Positions 1 through 6,924 of a DNA stretch of 9,037 nt are shown here, in pieces; within the stretch, counting starts at the first letter, position 1; the number at the start of each line of letters is the position of its first letter. Position numbers and translations under genes: made by a program. The stretch covers positions 1 through 9,037 of the forward strand of contig CANJDY010000092.1 of the NCBI GenBank assembly GCA_947472635.1, written 5' to 3'. The notes below the pieces were generated by a model. It did not search any database and had not been told where the DNA came from. It saw only the letters and a list, made by a program, of their open reading frames with translations. This DNA comes from Chitinophagaceae bacterium (GTDB taxonomy: Bacteria; Bacteroidota; Bacteroidia; Chitinophagales; Chitinophagaceae).

Positions 1-1797
1 AATCACTTTGTCGCCTTCAATATATGCCCTGGCATAATGAAATTGGTGATCCGCTCCAGCAATTTCAAAGCCCTGTAAATATCCATATTTATTATTCGTT
101 GTTAACCCTGCTCCCATATTAGTAAATGAAAGTGAAATTTTATCCCCCTCAACCTTGAACGACTGATAGGTAGGTCCGGTATAAACATTTTTCTTACCAT
201 AGGTTTGGTGTAATGCTGTTGCTGCAAGTCTTTTTCCAACATCCTGCTTGTTGGTTGGATGAATATCTGTTGGATTACCGATATCTGTCGTAACCGCCAT
301 GCCGGTGTTAGGCAATGACAAGGTAAGCGCTTGTGCCTCTCTTAGTTCGGCCCAGGTGCTCCCTTTACGACTGTTGCCATTGTTAGCATTAAAAGTGGCA
401 AGTTGAACAAAATAAAAAGGAAAATCACCCTGGTTCCAGGTTTTTCGCCAATCCGTTATCATCAATGGAAATGCTTTTCGGTACTGCCAGGCACGGCCAG
501 CATTGGATTCGCCTTGGTACCAAATAGCTCCTTTGATGGCGAAAGGAATCAAGGGGTGTACCATTGCATTGAAAAGCAAGGTAGGGTAACTATTGGGGCC
601 TACCGTTGAACTAGAGGTAATTGCTTCTACCTGAAAAGCCCATTCTCCAACCAGTGACAATTGAGTAGATCCAATGACTAACTTAATTTCTGCATCCTCC
701 CCATATATTCCTCCACCACCTCCTGTATCCTGCACCCTCACAGCAATTACATTATTACCCTCCTTTAAAATCCCTGCAGGAACCTTGTATTTTCTATGCG
801 CATTATGAGAAGAAGTGCTGCCCACATTTACTCCGTTTACATAACAAATATCTGCATCATCAATCATGGCCAATTCTAAGATGGCGGCCTTTCCTGCTTC
901 AGCCACTGCAACCTGAACTGTTTTTCGCATCCATACAATGCCATCTAAATCACCCAAAGCCTGCTGTTCCCACAAACCCGGCACCTTCATTTTTGGCCAA
1001 CGGCTATCATCCAAAGAAACTTTTTTCCAAGAGTCAATTTCTTCTGGGGAAGGCGAAAAGTTAGCCTGTAATTTTCCCAAGCGCTTGGTAGTAAGGGCAT
1101 TTTTTTGTTTGGTTAGCGAATCGAGGTTTAACAAGGGCATAGCTGCAATCATATTGGTATATTCATCGCTGTTTTCAAAAGCTTTGCGGCTCGTCCAGGT
1201 CTCCACATGGGTTCCACCCCAAGAAGTGTTGATCAGCCCAATGGGTACTTTCAAATCGGCATTCAATTCTTTTGCAAAGTAATACCCTACTGCAGTAAAA
1301 TCAGCTGCAGTTTTGGGATCACAAATTTTCCAATCACCTCCTGTAAGGTCATCGGTAGGCTGCGAGGAAACTTCTTTAGGTACTTCAAATTGTCTTATTT
1401 GAGGAAAGTTTGCATTGGTAATTTCTTTTTCTGCTCCAGTTGCATTTTTTAAATGAAATTCCATATTGGATTGCCCAGAACAAATCCACACATCCCCTAC
1501 CAAAATATTACTCAGCGTAATACTATTTTTTCCAGTAACGATTAGTTGAAAAGGCCCTCCGGCTGCTTCCGCTGAAAATTCAATTTTCCATTTCCCCCAT
1601 TTATCAGCTGTTACAACCCTGCTTTGTTGATTAAAACGAATAGTGATTTTTTCCTTACTATCTGCCCATCCCCAAACAGGAATGGTATGGTCCCTTTGCA
1701 AAACCATATTGTCATTGAAAATTTTCGGCAACCGAACATTAGCTGACACTGCACAAGTTATCAAAGATACCAGTGCGGAAAAGATGATTTTTTTCAT
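1..1797 (-). CDS. Secreted sialate O-acetylesterase (SASA/SGNH family), 3' end outside the window
   Basis: This is an uninterrupted reading frame of 599 codons that starts at ATG 1797 and is still open at base 1, so the C-terminus is missing. Relatives usually run a few dozen residues longer. Residues 1-19 form a Sec signal peptide (KK, hydrophobic core, ending VSA before Asn20), which places the enzyme in the periplasm or outside the cell. The SGNH esterase core is split. The nucleophile block SGQSNME has Ser110, INTSWGGTHVETW lies at about 189-201, WYQGESN at 426-432, and the acid/base motif TDIHPTNK has Asp511 and His513. Between the halves, about residues 250-375, sits a jelly-roll insert (DSRWP, VNGVNVGST, NVIAVRVQD, a Gly-rich turn), as is usual in this family. 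Such enzymes remove O-acetyl groups from sialic acids or other glycans; the real substrate here is unknown. It lies 310 bp downstream of the dehydrogenase operon on the same strand, so it may be co-transcribed or have its own promoter. Confidence 0.93.
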   Translation of the reverse strand, partial: MKKIIFSALVSLITCAVSANVRLPKIFNDNMVLQRDHTIPVWGWADSKEKITIRFNQQSRVVTADKWGKWKIEFSAEAAGGPFQLIVTGKNSITLSNILVGDVWICSGQSNMEFHLKNATGAEKEITNANFPQIRQFEVPKEVSSQPTDDLTGGDWKICDPKTAADFTAVGYYFAKELNADLKVPIGLINTSWGGTHVETWTSRKAFENSDEYTNMIAAMPLLNLDSLTKQKNALTTKRLGKLQANFSPSPEEIDSWKKVSLDDSRWPKMKVPGLWEQQALGDLDGIVWMRKTVQVAVAEAGKAAILELAMIDDADICYVNGVNVGSTSSHNAHRKYKVPAGILKEGNNVIAVRVQDTGGGGGIYGEDAEIKLVIGSTQLSLVGEWAFQVEAITSSSTVGPNSYPTLLFNAMVHPLIPFAIKGAIWYQGESNAGRAWQYRKAFPLMITDWRKTWNQGDFPFYFVQLATFNANNGNSRKGSTWAELREAQALTLSLPNTGMAVTTDIGNPTDIHPTNKQDVGKRLAATALHQTYGKKNVYTGPTYQSFKVEGDKISLSFTNMGAGLTTNNKYGYLQGFEIAGADHQFHYARAYIEGDKVI

Positions 1798-2107
1798 AAT
1801 AGTTTGGAGTAATGAATGAAATAAAAAAGAGCAACGAAATAATTTAAAAAATGAAACAATGTCCTTAATACTGATTTTTTGAAAAAAATTAAATACAGGC
1901 AACTTACAGCCAGTAGGGTATTCATTCAGTAAGTATTTTTTATTGATGGCATGAACAGCCATTAAAATTAACTAACAGCCCAGTTCGATGACAAGGTTCT
2001 TTTTTTTTTCAGTCAGGTAGCTCAATTATACAAACTGCTTTACAATTCAAGTCTTCAAAAAAGCCTAGCATTATAAAGCAGTAATTAAATAGGTAAAAAA
2101 AATAAAA
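1798..2107. other. Intergenic spacer between dehydrogenase small subunit and esterase
   Basis: No convincing gene is seen in these 310 bases on either strand. The stretch is strongly AT-rich. It holds a T-run at about 2000-2010, a short hairpin (TTGATGGC at 1943-1950 against GCCATTAA at 1958-1965, with one G-T pair and a 7-base loop), three copies of ACAGCC (1906, 1955, 1975), and the longer inverted repeat listed separately. On the minus strand TATAATTG near 2023-2030 differs by one base from the Bacteroidota -7 consensus TAnnTTTG, but no properly spaced TTTG lies upstream. An esterase promoter is plausible but not shown, and no hairpin followed by a U-run was found on the minus strand. Confidence 0.5.
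2034..2082. repeat. 9-bp perfect inverted repeat with 31-base loop
   Basis: ACTGCTTTA at 2034-2042 is perfectly mirrored by TAAAGCAGT at 2074-2082. The pair lies just downstream of the stop of the dehydrogenase small subunit. It could form a hairpin in the operon's 3' untranslated RNA or be a regulator-binding pair. Neither strand shows a proper U-run directly after the stem, so it is not a textbook terminator. Chance cannot be excluded in such AT-rich DNA. Confidence 0.35.
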
Positions 2108-2683
2108 CTATGTTGCCCAGGCCTTATCACCTTTTTTATATGGATATGCTCCATCATATTTACCAGGTACAGGCAAATAACGTAGGGCTTGGGTAGCACC
2201 CTCTTTGGAACTAAAATACCCCAACACAGTTAGTTCTTTCATCATTCTAAAATAATGAGAAGGGGCTTCTTTAGTTTTAGAAGCTTGGTAAGCCGATTGT
2301 TCAGCATCCAAAGTTTTCAATAACTCCGTTCGCTGTGAAGCAGTAGCTTTTACAAAGGAACTATTGAATTTTTTTTCGCTCAACTCATCAATTTTTTTGA
2401 GTCCATCCATAAATATTTTTTGGTTGGCTACTTCATAACAATCCAATACCATCACCGACATAAATTTGCCCACATTGGCCGTTTTAGCGCCGGGACTGCT
2501 AGTAGTAGGTAAAATGGTATCGGCAATTTCATTCATAAAAGCCAATTGACTTTCACTAAACAAAGCGTTGACTGCTTTATCCGTTGATTGGCAGCCGGAG
2601 ATACTGAAAACAGATCCTCCCACAATAGAGCCTCCAAGTAATATAGCTACGTTTTGCAGCAAATCTCTTCTAGTTAAGTGCAT
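2108..2683 (-). CDS. Gluconate 2-dehydrogenase subunit 3-like small subunit, Tat lipoprotein
   Basis: This 191-residue protein belongs to the small (gamma, 'subunit 3') family that accompanies membrane-bound GMC dehydrogenases such as gluconate, FAD-glucose and glucoside 3-dehydrogenases. The N-terminus carries a twin-arginine motif (TRRDLLQN, Arg5-Arg6), a Gly-rich hydrophobic stretch at about 12-28, and a lipobox ending SISGC with Cys31 as the predicted lipidated residue. The family motif region FMNEIADTILPTTSSPGA follows at about 49-66. In known complexes this subunit is needed to fold the flavoprotein subunit and to carry it through the Tat pore, since the large subunit has no signal of its own. 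The gene starts 20 bp after the stop of the GMC gene, in the same direction, so co-expression is very likely. The lipid anchor would hold the dimer on the periplasmic side. Its length is normal for the family. Confidence 0.9.
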   Translation of the reverse strand: MHLTRRDLLQNVAILLGGSIVGGSVFSISGCQSTDKAVNALFSESQLAFMNEIADTILPTTSSPGAKTANVGKFMSVMVLDCYEVANQKIFMDGLKKIDELSEKKFNSSFVKATASQRTELLKTLDAEQSAYQASKTKEAPSHYFRMMKELTVLGYFSSKEGATQALRYLPVPGKYDGAYPYKKGDKAWAT

Positions 2684-2703
2684 ACTTCTGGTTTTAAAAT
2701 GAT

Positions 2704-4383
2704 CTACAGATTCCCTTTCTTCAATTCTTCAACAGCAAAATTAGCGGCTCTTGCCGTTAGTGCCATATAGGTAAGTGATGGATTCACACATGCTGCCGAA
2801 GTCATGCAGGCACCATCTGTTACAAACACATTTTTAGCATCCCACACCTGGTTATTACCGTTAAGAACAGAAGTCTTAGGGTCTTTACCCATACGGGCAG
2901 TACCCATTTCATGAATACCTCTACCAGGTGTTCCGTCTCCATCGCGTCCTTTAACATTTTTAACACCGGCAGCTTCCAACATTTCAATAGCATCACTGAT
3001 CATATCTTTTCGCATCTTCAATTCATTTTCCTTCAACTCGCAATCAATGGCTAACACATTAAGCCCCCATTTATCTTTTTTGGTTTTATCCAGTGTTACT
3101 TTATTTTCGGCATAAGGAAGAATTTCCCCGAAACCTCCAATACCCATTTTCCAATCCCCAGGCTCAGACAATGCATCTTTAAAATCTGCACCAATGGACA
3201 ATTCTGCCACCTGTCTTTTCCATCCTTCACGACTTGCACCACCCTGGTAACCGAACCCACGTAAATAATCACTTTTATTTCCAAATAGATTTCGGTATCG
3301 TGGAATATAAACACCATTTGCCCGACGTCCATAAGTATACTTATCTTCATAGCCGTCCACATCTCCACTAGCACCTACACCCAAGTGATGATCCATTAAA
3401 TTATGGCCCAATGCATTGCTGCTGCTACCTAAGCCCTCCGGCCATATTTCAGTAGCGGAATTCATTAATAACCAGGTGGAATTCAAAGCAGATGCATTTA
3501 CAAAAACAATCTTGCTGAAGAACTCGTAGGTTTGGTTTGTTTCTGCATCCAATACTTCAACCCCTTTTGCTTTTTTTGTATCCTTGTCATAAATAAGTTT
3601 GGTAACAATTGAAAAAGGACGCACGGTCAAATTGCCCGTTTTCATAGCAGCAGGAAGTGTTGCAGATTGGGTACTAAAATAAGCTCCGAAAGAACAACCT
3701 AACCAACATTTATTTTGATATTGGCAATTGGTACGTCCCTCGTGGGGTACTGTAATATTAGCAGTACGCCCAATAATCATGGTACGACTGTTATTATAAT
3801 GTTTTTTTAGCCTGGCCGCTACATCCTTCTCAACGCAATTCAATTCCATAGCCGGCATAAAATGCCCATCAGGCAACTGAGGCAGCCCTTCCATGGATCC
3901 ACTGATCCCTGCAAATTTTTCAGCATACTCATACCAAGGAGCTATATCCTTGTAGCGAATAGGCCAATCCACTCCAAAGCCATCTTTTGAATTAGCCTCG
4001 AAATCGAAATCACTCCACCGATAACTTTGCCGCCCCCACATGAGTGAACGACCACCCACATGGTACCCTCTAAACCAATCAAAGCGTTTCACCTCTGTAT
4101 ATGGACTCTCACTGTCTTTTACCCAATAGTCAAGATTCATTTCATTGAGTGGATAATCTCTTTTCAAAACGGGGTAATCTTGAATCATTTGTTGGGTTCT
4201 TCCTCCAGCATGAGGAAATTCCCAGGGTGCTTTGGAAGCGCTCGGATAGTCCTTTATGTGTTCAATATTCCTACCTCTTTCCAGCATCAATACTTTCAAC
4301 CCTTTTTCAGTTAATTCCTTTGCTGCCCATCCACCACTGATGCCAGAGCCTACTACAATTGCGTCATACTTATTTTCAGCCAT
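2704..4383 (-). CDS. GMC-family FAD dehydrogenase large subunit (glucoside 3-dehydrogenase-like)
   Basis: This 559-residue flavoprotein opens with the FAD-binding dinucleotide fold (VVGSGISGG, residues 10-18, and ERGR at 35-38). It also has the GMC segment GYHVGGRSLMWGR at 106-118. Its C-terminal catalytic part has HEMGTARMG (His491) and CVNPSLT (Asn534), a His/Asn pair placed as in cellobiose dehydrogenase. Cys220, Cys226 and Cys230 (C-X5-C-X3-C) match the spacing of the cysteines that hold the 3Fe-4S cluster in bacterial FAD-glucose dehydrogenase, so an electron-relay cluster is likely. There is no signal peptide; export is expected by hitch-hiking on the Tat subunit encoded next. Known relatives oxidise gluconate, glucose C1 or the C3 hydroxyl of glycosides. 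Here the adjoining isomerase-like genes favour a keto-sugar product, but the oxidised position cannot be read from sequence. No CXXCH haem site is present. Confidence 0.88.
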   Translation of the reverse strand: MAENKYDAIVVGSGISGGWAAKELTEKGLKVLMLERGRNIEHIKDYPSASKAPWEFPHAGGRTQQMIQDYPVLKRDYPLNEMNLDYWVKDSESPYTEVKRFDWFRGYHVGGRSLMWGRQSYRWSDFDFEANSKDGFGVDWPIRYKDIAPWYEYAEKFAGISGSMEGLPQLPDGHFMPAMELNCVEKDVAARLKKHYNNSRTMIIGRTANITVPHEGRTNCQYQNKCWLGCSFGAYFSTQSATLPAAMKTGNLTVRPFSIVTKLIYDKDTKKAKGVEVLDAETNQTYEFFSKIVFVNASALNSTWLLMNSATEIWPEGLGSSSNALGHNLMDHHLGVGASGDVDGYEDKYTYGRRANGVYIPRYRNLFGNKSDYLRGFGYQGGASREGWKRQVAELSIGADFKDALSEPGDWKMGIGGFGEILPYAENKVTLDKTKKDKWGLNVLAIDCELKENELKMRKDMISDAIEMLEAAGVKNVKGRDGDGTPGRGIHEMGTARMGKDPKTSVLNGNNQVWDAKNVFVTDGACMTSAACVNPSLTYMALTARAANFAVEELKKGNL

Positions 4384-4431
4384 TTTGAATTTTTTATGCT
4401 AAATGAAAATATTAAAATAATTCCAAGAGGA

Positions 4432-5322
4432 TTATACATCACATATTTTTATTGCCTCCTTCAGCGATTGAATTTTATCCTCTTTTGCAGGAATAAACTC
4501 CTGTGCAACATAATTTTTGAATCCGGTTGCTACAATCGCTTTCATGATGGCAGGGTAATACAACTCTTGGGTGTCATCAATTTCATTCCTTCCCGGAACA
4601 CCTCCAGTATGGTAATGACCAAAGTATTGGTGGTGGGCCTGAATGGTAGCAATTACATCTCCCTCATCAATTTGCATATGGTAAATGTCATAGAGGAGCT
4701 TGAAATTTTCAGAACCTACCCTTTTACACAACTCCACTCCCCAATTGGATCGATCGCACATATAATCTTTGTGATTGGTTTTACTGTTGAGTAATTCCAT
4801 ATGTAAAATAACGCCGTGCTGTTCGGCCAAGCCAATGATTTTTTTTAATCCTTCAGCTGAATTAGCTAAACCGGTTTCGTCATCCATTCCCCGACGGTTG
4901 CCGCTAAAACAAATCAGGTTTTTATACCCCGCCTTGGCCACTATCGGAATCATATCTGTATAATTCTGGATCAGCTTTTCATGAAACTTCTTTTCTGCGA
5001 AACCATTGGTCAGCCCTATCTCTGCCCCATTGCACATAGAAGAAAAAATTCCATGCTTTTGCAAAGTCGGCCAGTCTTTGGGGCCTACCAAATCAATCGC
5101 TGAAAATCCAATTTTCTTTACTCCAAGGCATAATTCTTCAATGGTCATTTTGCTGTAGCACCATGCACAAACTGAATGATTGATATTCCCTTTTAATTTC
5201 AATTGGCTGTCATTTATATTTTCTTTTTCTTTAAAAGAGCTTAACATAGAAGATGATCCAAGCGCTGCTGAACCTACCAATATATTTTTGATGGCATTGC
5301 GCCTGTTTTGATTATCCGACAT
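4432..5322 (-). CDS. Tat-exported hydroxypyruvate-isomerase-like TIM barrel (sugar isomerase/epimerase family)
   Basis: This 296-residue protein has a twin-arginine leader (NRRNAIKN, Arg7-Arg8, then a hydrophobic segment at about 14-29), so it should act in the periplasm. The rest is an AP-endonuclease-2/xylose-isomerase-like TIM barrel closest in layout to hydroxypyruvate isomerase. Likely divalent-metal ligands are Glu176 (ILHMELLNS), Asp212 (LLYDIYHMQ), His238 (GHYHTGGVPGR) and Glu275 (VAQEFIP); the Asp-to-His spacing of 26 matches the family. Cytoplasmic hydroxypyruvate isomerase itself would not carry an export signal, so a different substrate is expected, for example a keto-sugar made by the neighbouring dehydrogenase. 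Possible chemistries known for related barrels include keto-sugar epimerisation, beta-elimination of 3-keto-glycosides, and hydration of the resulting glycal. The gene starts 34 bp after the transporter and ends 48 bp before the GMC gene. Confidence 0.85.
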   Translation of the reverse strand: MSDNQNRRNAIKNILVGSAALGSSSMLSSFKEKENINDSQLKLKGNINHSVCAWCYSKMTIEELCLGVKKIGFSAIDLVGPKDWPTLQKHGIFSSMCNGAEIGLTNGFAEKKFHEKLIQNYTDMIPIVAKAGYKNLICFSGNRRGMDDETGLANSAEGLKKIIGLAEQHGVILHMELLNSKTNHKDYMCDRSNWGVELCKRVGSENFKLLYDIYHMQIDEGDVIATIQAHHQYFGHYHTGGVPGRNEIDDTQELYYPAIMKAIVATGFKNYVAQEFIPAKEDKIQSLKEAIKICDV

Positions 5323-5356
5323 TTGTAATTATTAAACGATTGAATGAAAAATTAGT

Positions 5357-6568
5357 TTATGCAGCGGTTGATTTTTTTGATCGCATAAACAGAAATAATC
5401 CTGCGAATGCAACGATCAACACAACTGGTATAATAAGGGTGACATTAATAATTTCTGGACCAGCCGCTTTTTTTGCTGCATCTAATCCGTTTTCCATATG
5501 TGCAGCCAATAATTTGTCATAATAACCACCCATAAAAATCATGTAAACAGATACGGCAAACATACCCGCAGCACCCATTAGGTTCATTCCAACGGCTCCG
5601 GTCTTTGGTAAATTTTCGGATACAAAACCCAGCATGGTAGGCCAAAAATAACATACTCCCATGCCAAATAAAATTGCACCTGCAAAAAGCATATTTCCAG
5701 AAGTATGACCAAGCAGGTATAAACCAGCAGCGGCCAAAATAGATGATATTAACAATACACCCAGTGGAGAAAATTTATGAACTACGGGGCCAGCAAAAGC
5801 ACGTCCAACTACCATTACACCTGTTTCTAGTGTCAATAGCAAAATGGCATTATCAGTAACATTTTTTAACAAAACATCAATCCACTGACCTGTAAATAAT
5901 TCGGTAATGGCAGTGCCAAACATTAAAATAATCATTAAAATAAATAATGGATTAAGTAGTGCCTTATACATTTCTGCACCAGAAACCCCACTAGCTACTC
6001 TCTCTGTAACTGGAAATTCCAATTTACTGAATAGATAGCCGTAGATAACTGTTGGGATAATCATTAAGCCTACTTGCACCTGCCAGCCGATACCCACTTT
6101 ATCTAAAAAGAATACCAAAAGCGTACCTATAACAATCCCACCTGGAAACCAAAGATGGAAATGGTTGAGCTTGGTTGTTTTATTATCACTGTGTATAGTA
6201 GCCACCAGTGGATTACAAGCCGCTTCTACGGTGCCGTTCGCAATTCCAACCAACAAGGTTGAAATGAACAAACTCCAGTAGCCTGTAGCGAAGATGGTTA
6301 GCAGTATGCCCGCTAAATGAAATACAAAAGCAGCAACGAGTAATTTTTTCATCCCAATGGCATCTACTACCATACCTCCTATTACAATAGCAAGGGGAAA
6401 GCCCCAGAATGCAGTAGCGGCAATTGTTCCGAGCTGCTGGGTATTTAATTCAAATTGTACTCCCAGTCGGCCAAGGATACCGGCACGAATTCCAAAAGAA
6501 AGAGAGGTTACTAAAAGTGCCAGGCAACTGGCTACGAATAATTGTTTTTTTTGAACATTGGCGAGCAT
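5357..6568 (-). CDS. MFS sugar transporter, FHS/FucP-like
   Basis: This 403-residue, very hydrophobic protein has about twelve predicted membrane helices and a short Lys-rich cytoplasmic tail (RSKKSTAA). It belongs to the major facilitator superfamily, nearest in pattern to the fucose/glucose/galactose:H+ symporter group. The loop after helix 2 has a motif-A-like GGMVVDAIGMKK at 64-75. The segment GTVEAACNPL at 112-121 aligns by eye with the ETAANP stretch of E. coli FucP, so Glu115 would stand at the proton-coupling glutamate of FucP. LNHFHLWFPGG at 134-144 matches the following conserved block. The FucP helix-1 aspartate has no evident counterpart; Arg28 lies in that helix. It would bring a monosaccharide or keto-sugar across the inner membrane. 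It is the first gene of the minus-strand operon, just after the divergent promoter region. Confidence 0.88.
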   Translation of the reverse strand: MLANVQKKQLFVASCLALLVTSLSFGIRAGILGRLGVQFELNTQQLGTIAATAFWGFPLAIVIGGMVVDAIGMKKLLVAAFVFHLAGILLTIFATGYWSLFISTLLVGIANGTVEAACNPLVATIHSDNKTTKLNHFHLWFPGGIVIGTLLVFFLDKVGIGWQVQVGLMIIPTVIYGYLFSKLEFPVTERVASGVSGAEMYKALLNPLFILMIILMFGTAITELFTGQWIDVLLKNVTDNAILLLTLETGVMVVGRAFAGPVVHKFSPLGVLLISSILAAAGLYLLGHTSGNMLFAGAILFGMGVCYFWPTMLGFVSENLPKTGAVGMNLMGAAGMFAVSVYMIFMGGYYDKLLAAHMENGLDAAKKAAGPEIINVTLIIPVVLIVAFAGLFLFMRSKKSTAA

Positions 6569-6924
6569 AATCGTTAATTTTAAAAGGATGTAAAATAGCG
6601 TTGCAAATATGAAATGTAATATTATTGATTTTTATCTTAATAAAGTTCATAGAGCAATTATTTTTTGAAACTGCTTACAACCGACCTCTTTACCTACTTT
6701 TTTTGCTCCTCAGCGATAGGTGCTAAAATCTCCTTGCTCCCAAGAAGTTGCCATTTAGTTAGCCAATTTAGATAAAAGAGGTAACTACTGGCTTCAATTA
6801 CTAAAAACAAGTAAGAGTAGTACACGAAAAATATTAAATTAAATGTATATAGATTTTATCCGTAAAATTGTAAATAATTTGAAACCTATAAATATTTAAA
6901 GAACTTGTATTAAAATTAATTTGT
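6569..6924. promoter_or_regulatory. Divergent intergenic region between the transporter operon and the oxidoreductase operon
   Basis: These 356 bases separate two divergent gene sets, so at least two outward promoters should lie here. The outer parts are very AT-rich. A minus-strand candidate is listed separately. On the plus strand TAGATTTT at 6850-6857 differs by one base from TAnnTTTG but lacks a spaced upstream TTTG, so it is weak. The middle, about 6690-6780, is less AT-rich and keeps a 54-codon open stretch on the minus strand without an ATG (6855-6694), possibly the tail of a lost gene. ACCTCTTT at 6684-6691 and AAAGAGGT at 6775-6782 form an inverted repeat around that part. No riboswitch or RNA gene was recognised. 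Confidence 0.5.
6604..6611 (-). promoter_or_regulatory. Possible -7 promoter element for the transporter operon
   Basis: Read on the minus strand the bases are CATATTTG, one mismatch from the Bacteroidota primary sigma -7 consensus TAnnTTTG. The site lies about 35 bp before the transporter start codon, which would give a short A/T-rich leader. No TTTG is found 19-21 bases upstream, so the call is tentative. Confidence 0.25.

Noticed and set aside
403..1452. Plus-strand open frames inside the esterase gene
   Set aside because: They lie opposite a continuous 599-codon frame with all family motifs; their translations show no domain-like pattern.
1943..1965. Short hairpin as a rho-independent terminator
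   Set aside because: Neither strand has a U-run directly after the stem, and on the minus transcript the G-T pair becomes an A-C mismatch that leaves only a 5-bp core.
3096..3374. 92-codon minus-strand frame inside the GMC gene
   Set aside because: It overlaps the well-supported GMC frame in another phase and its translation has no recognisable motif.
4432..5322. Assignment as true hydroxypyruvate isomerase (hyi)
   Set aside because: The Tat leader and the dehydrogenase context argue against the cytoplasmic glyoxylate-pathway role, so no gene symbol is given.
6684..6782. 8-bp inverted repeat in the divergent region as an operator
   Set aside because: With an 83-base gap, about one such match is expected by chance in a spacer of this size.
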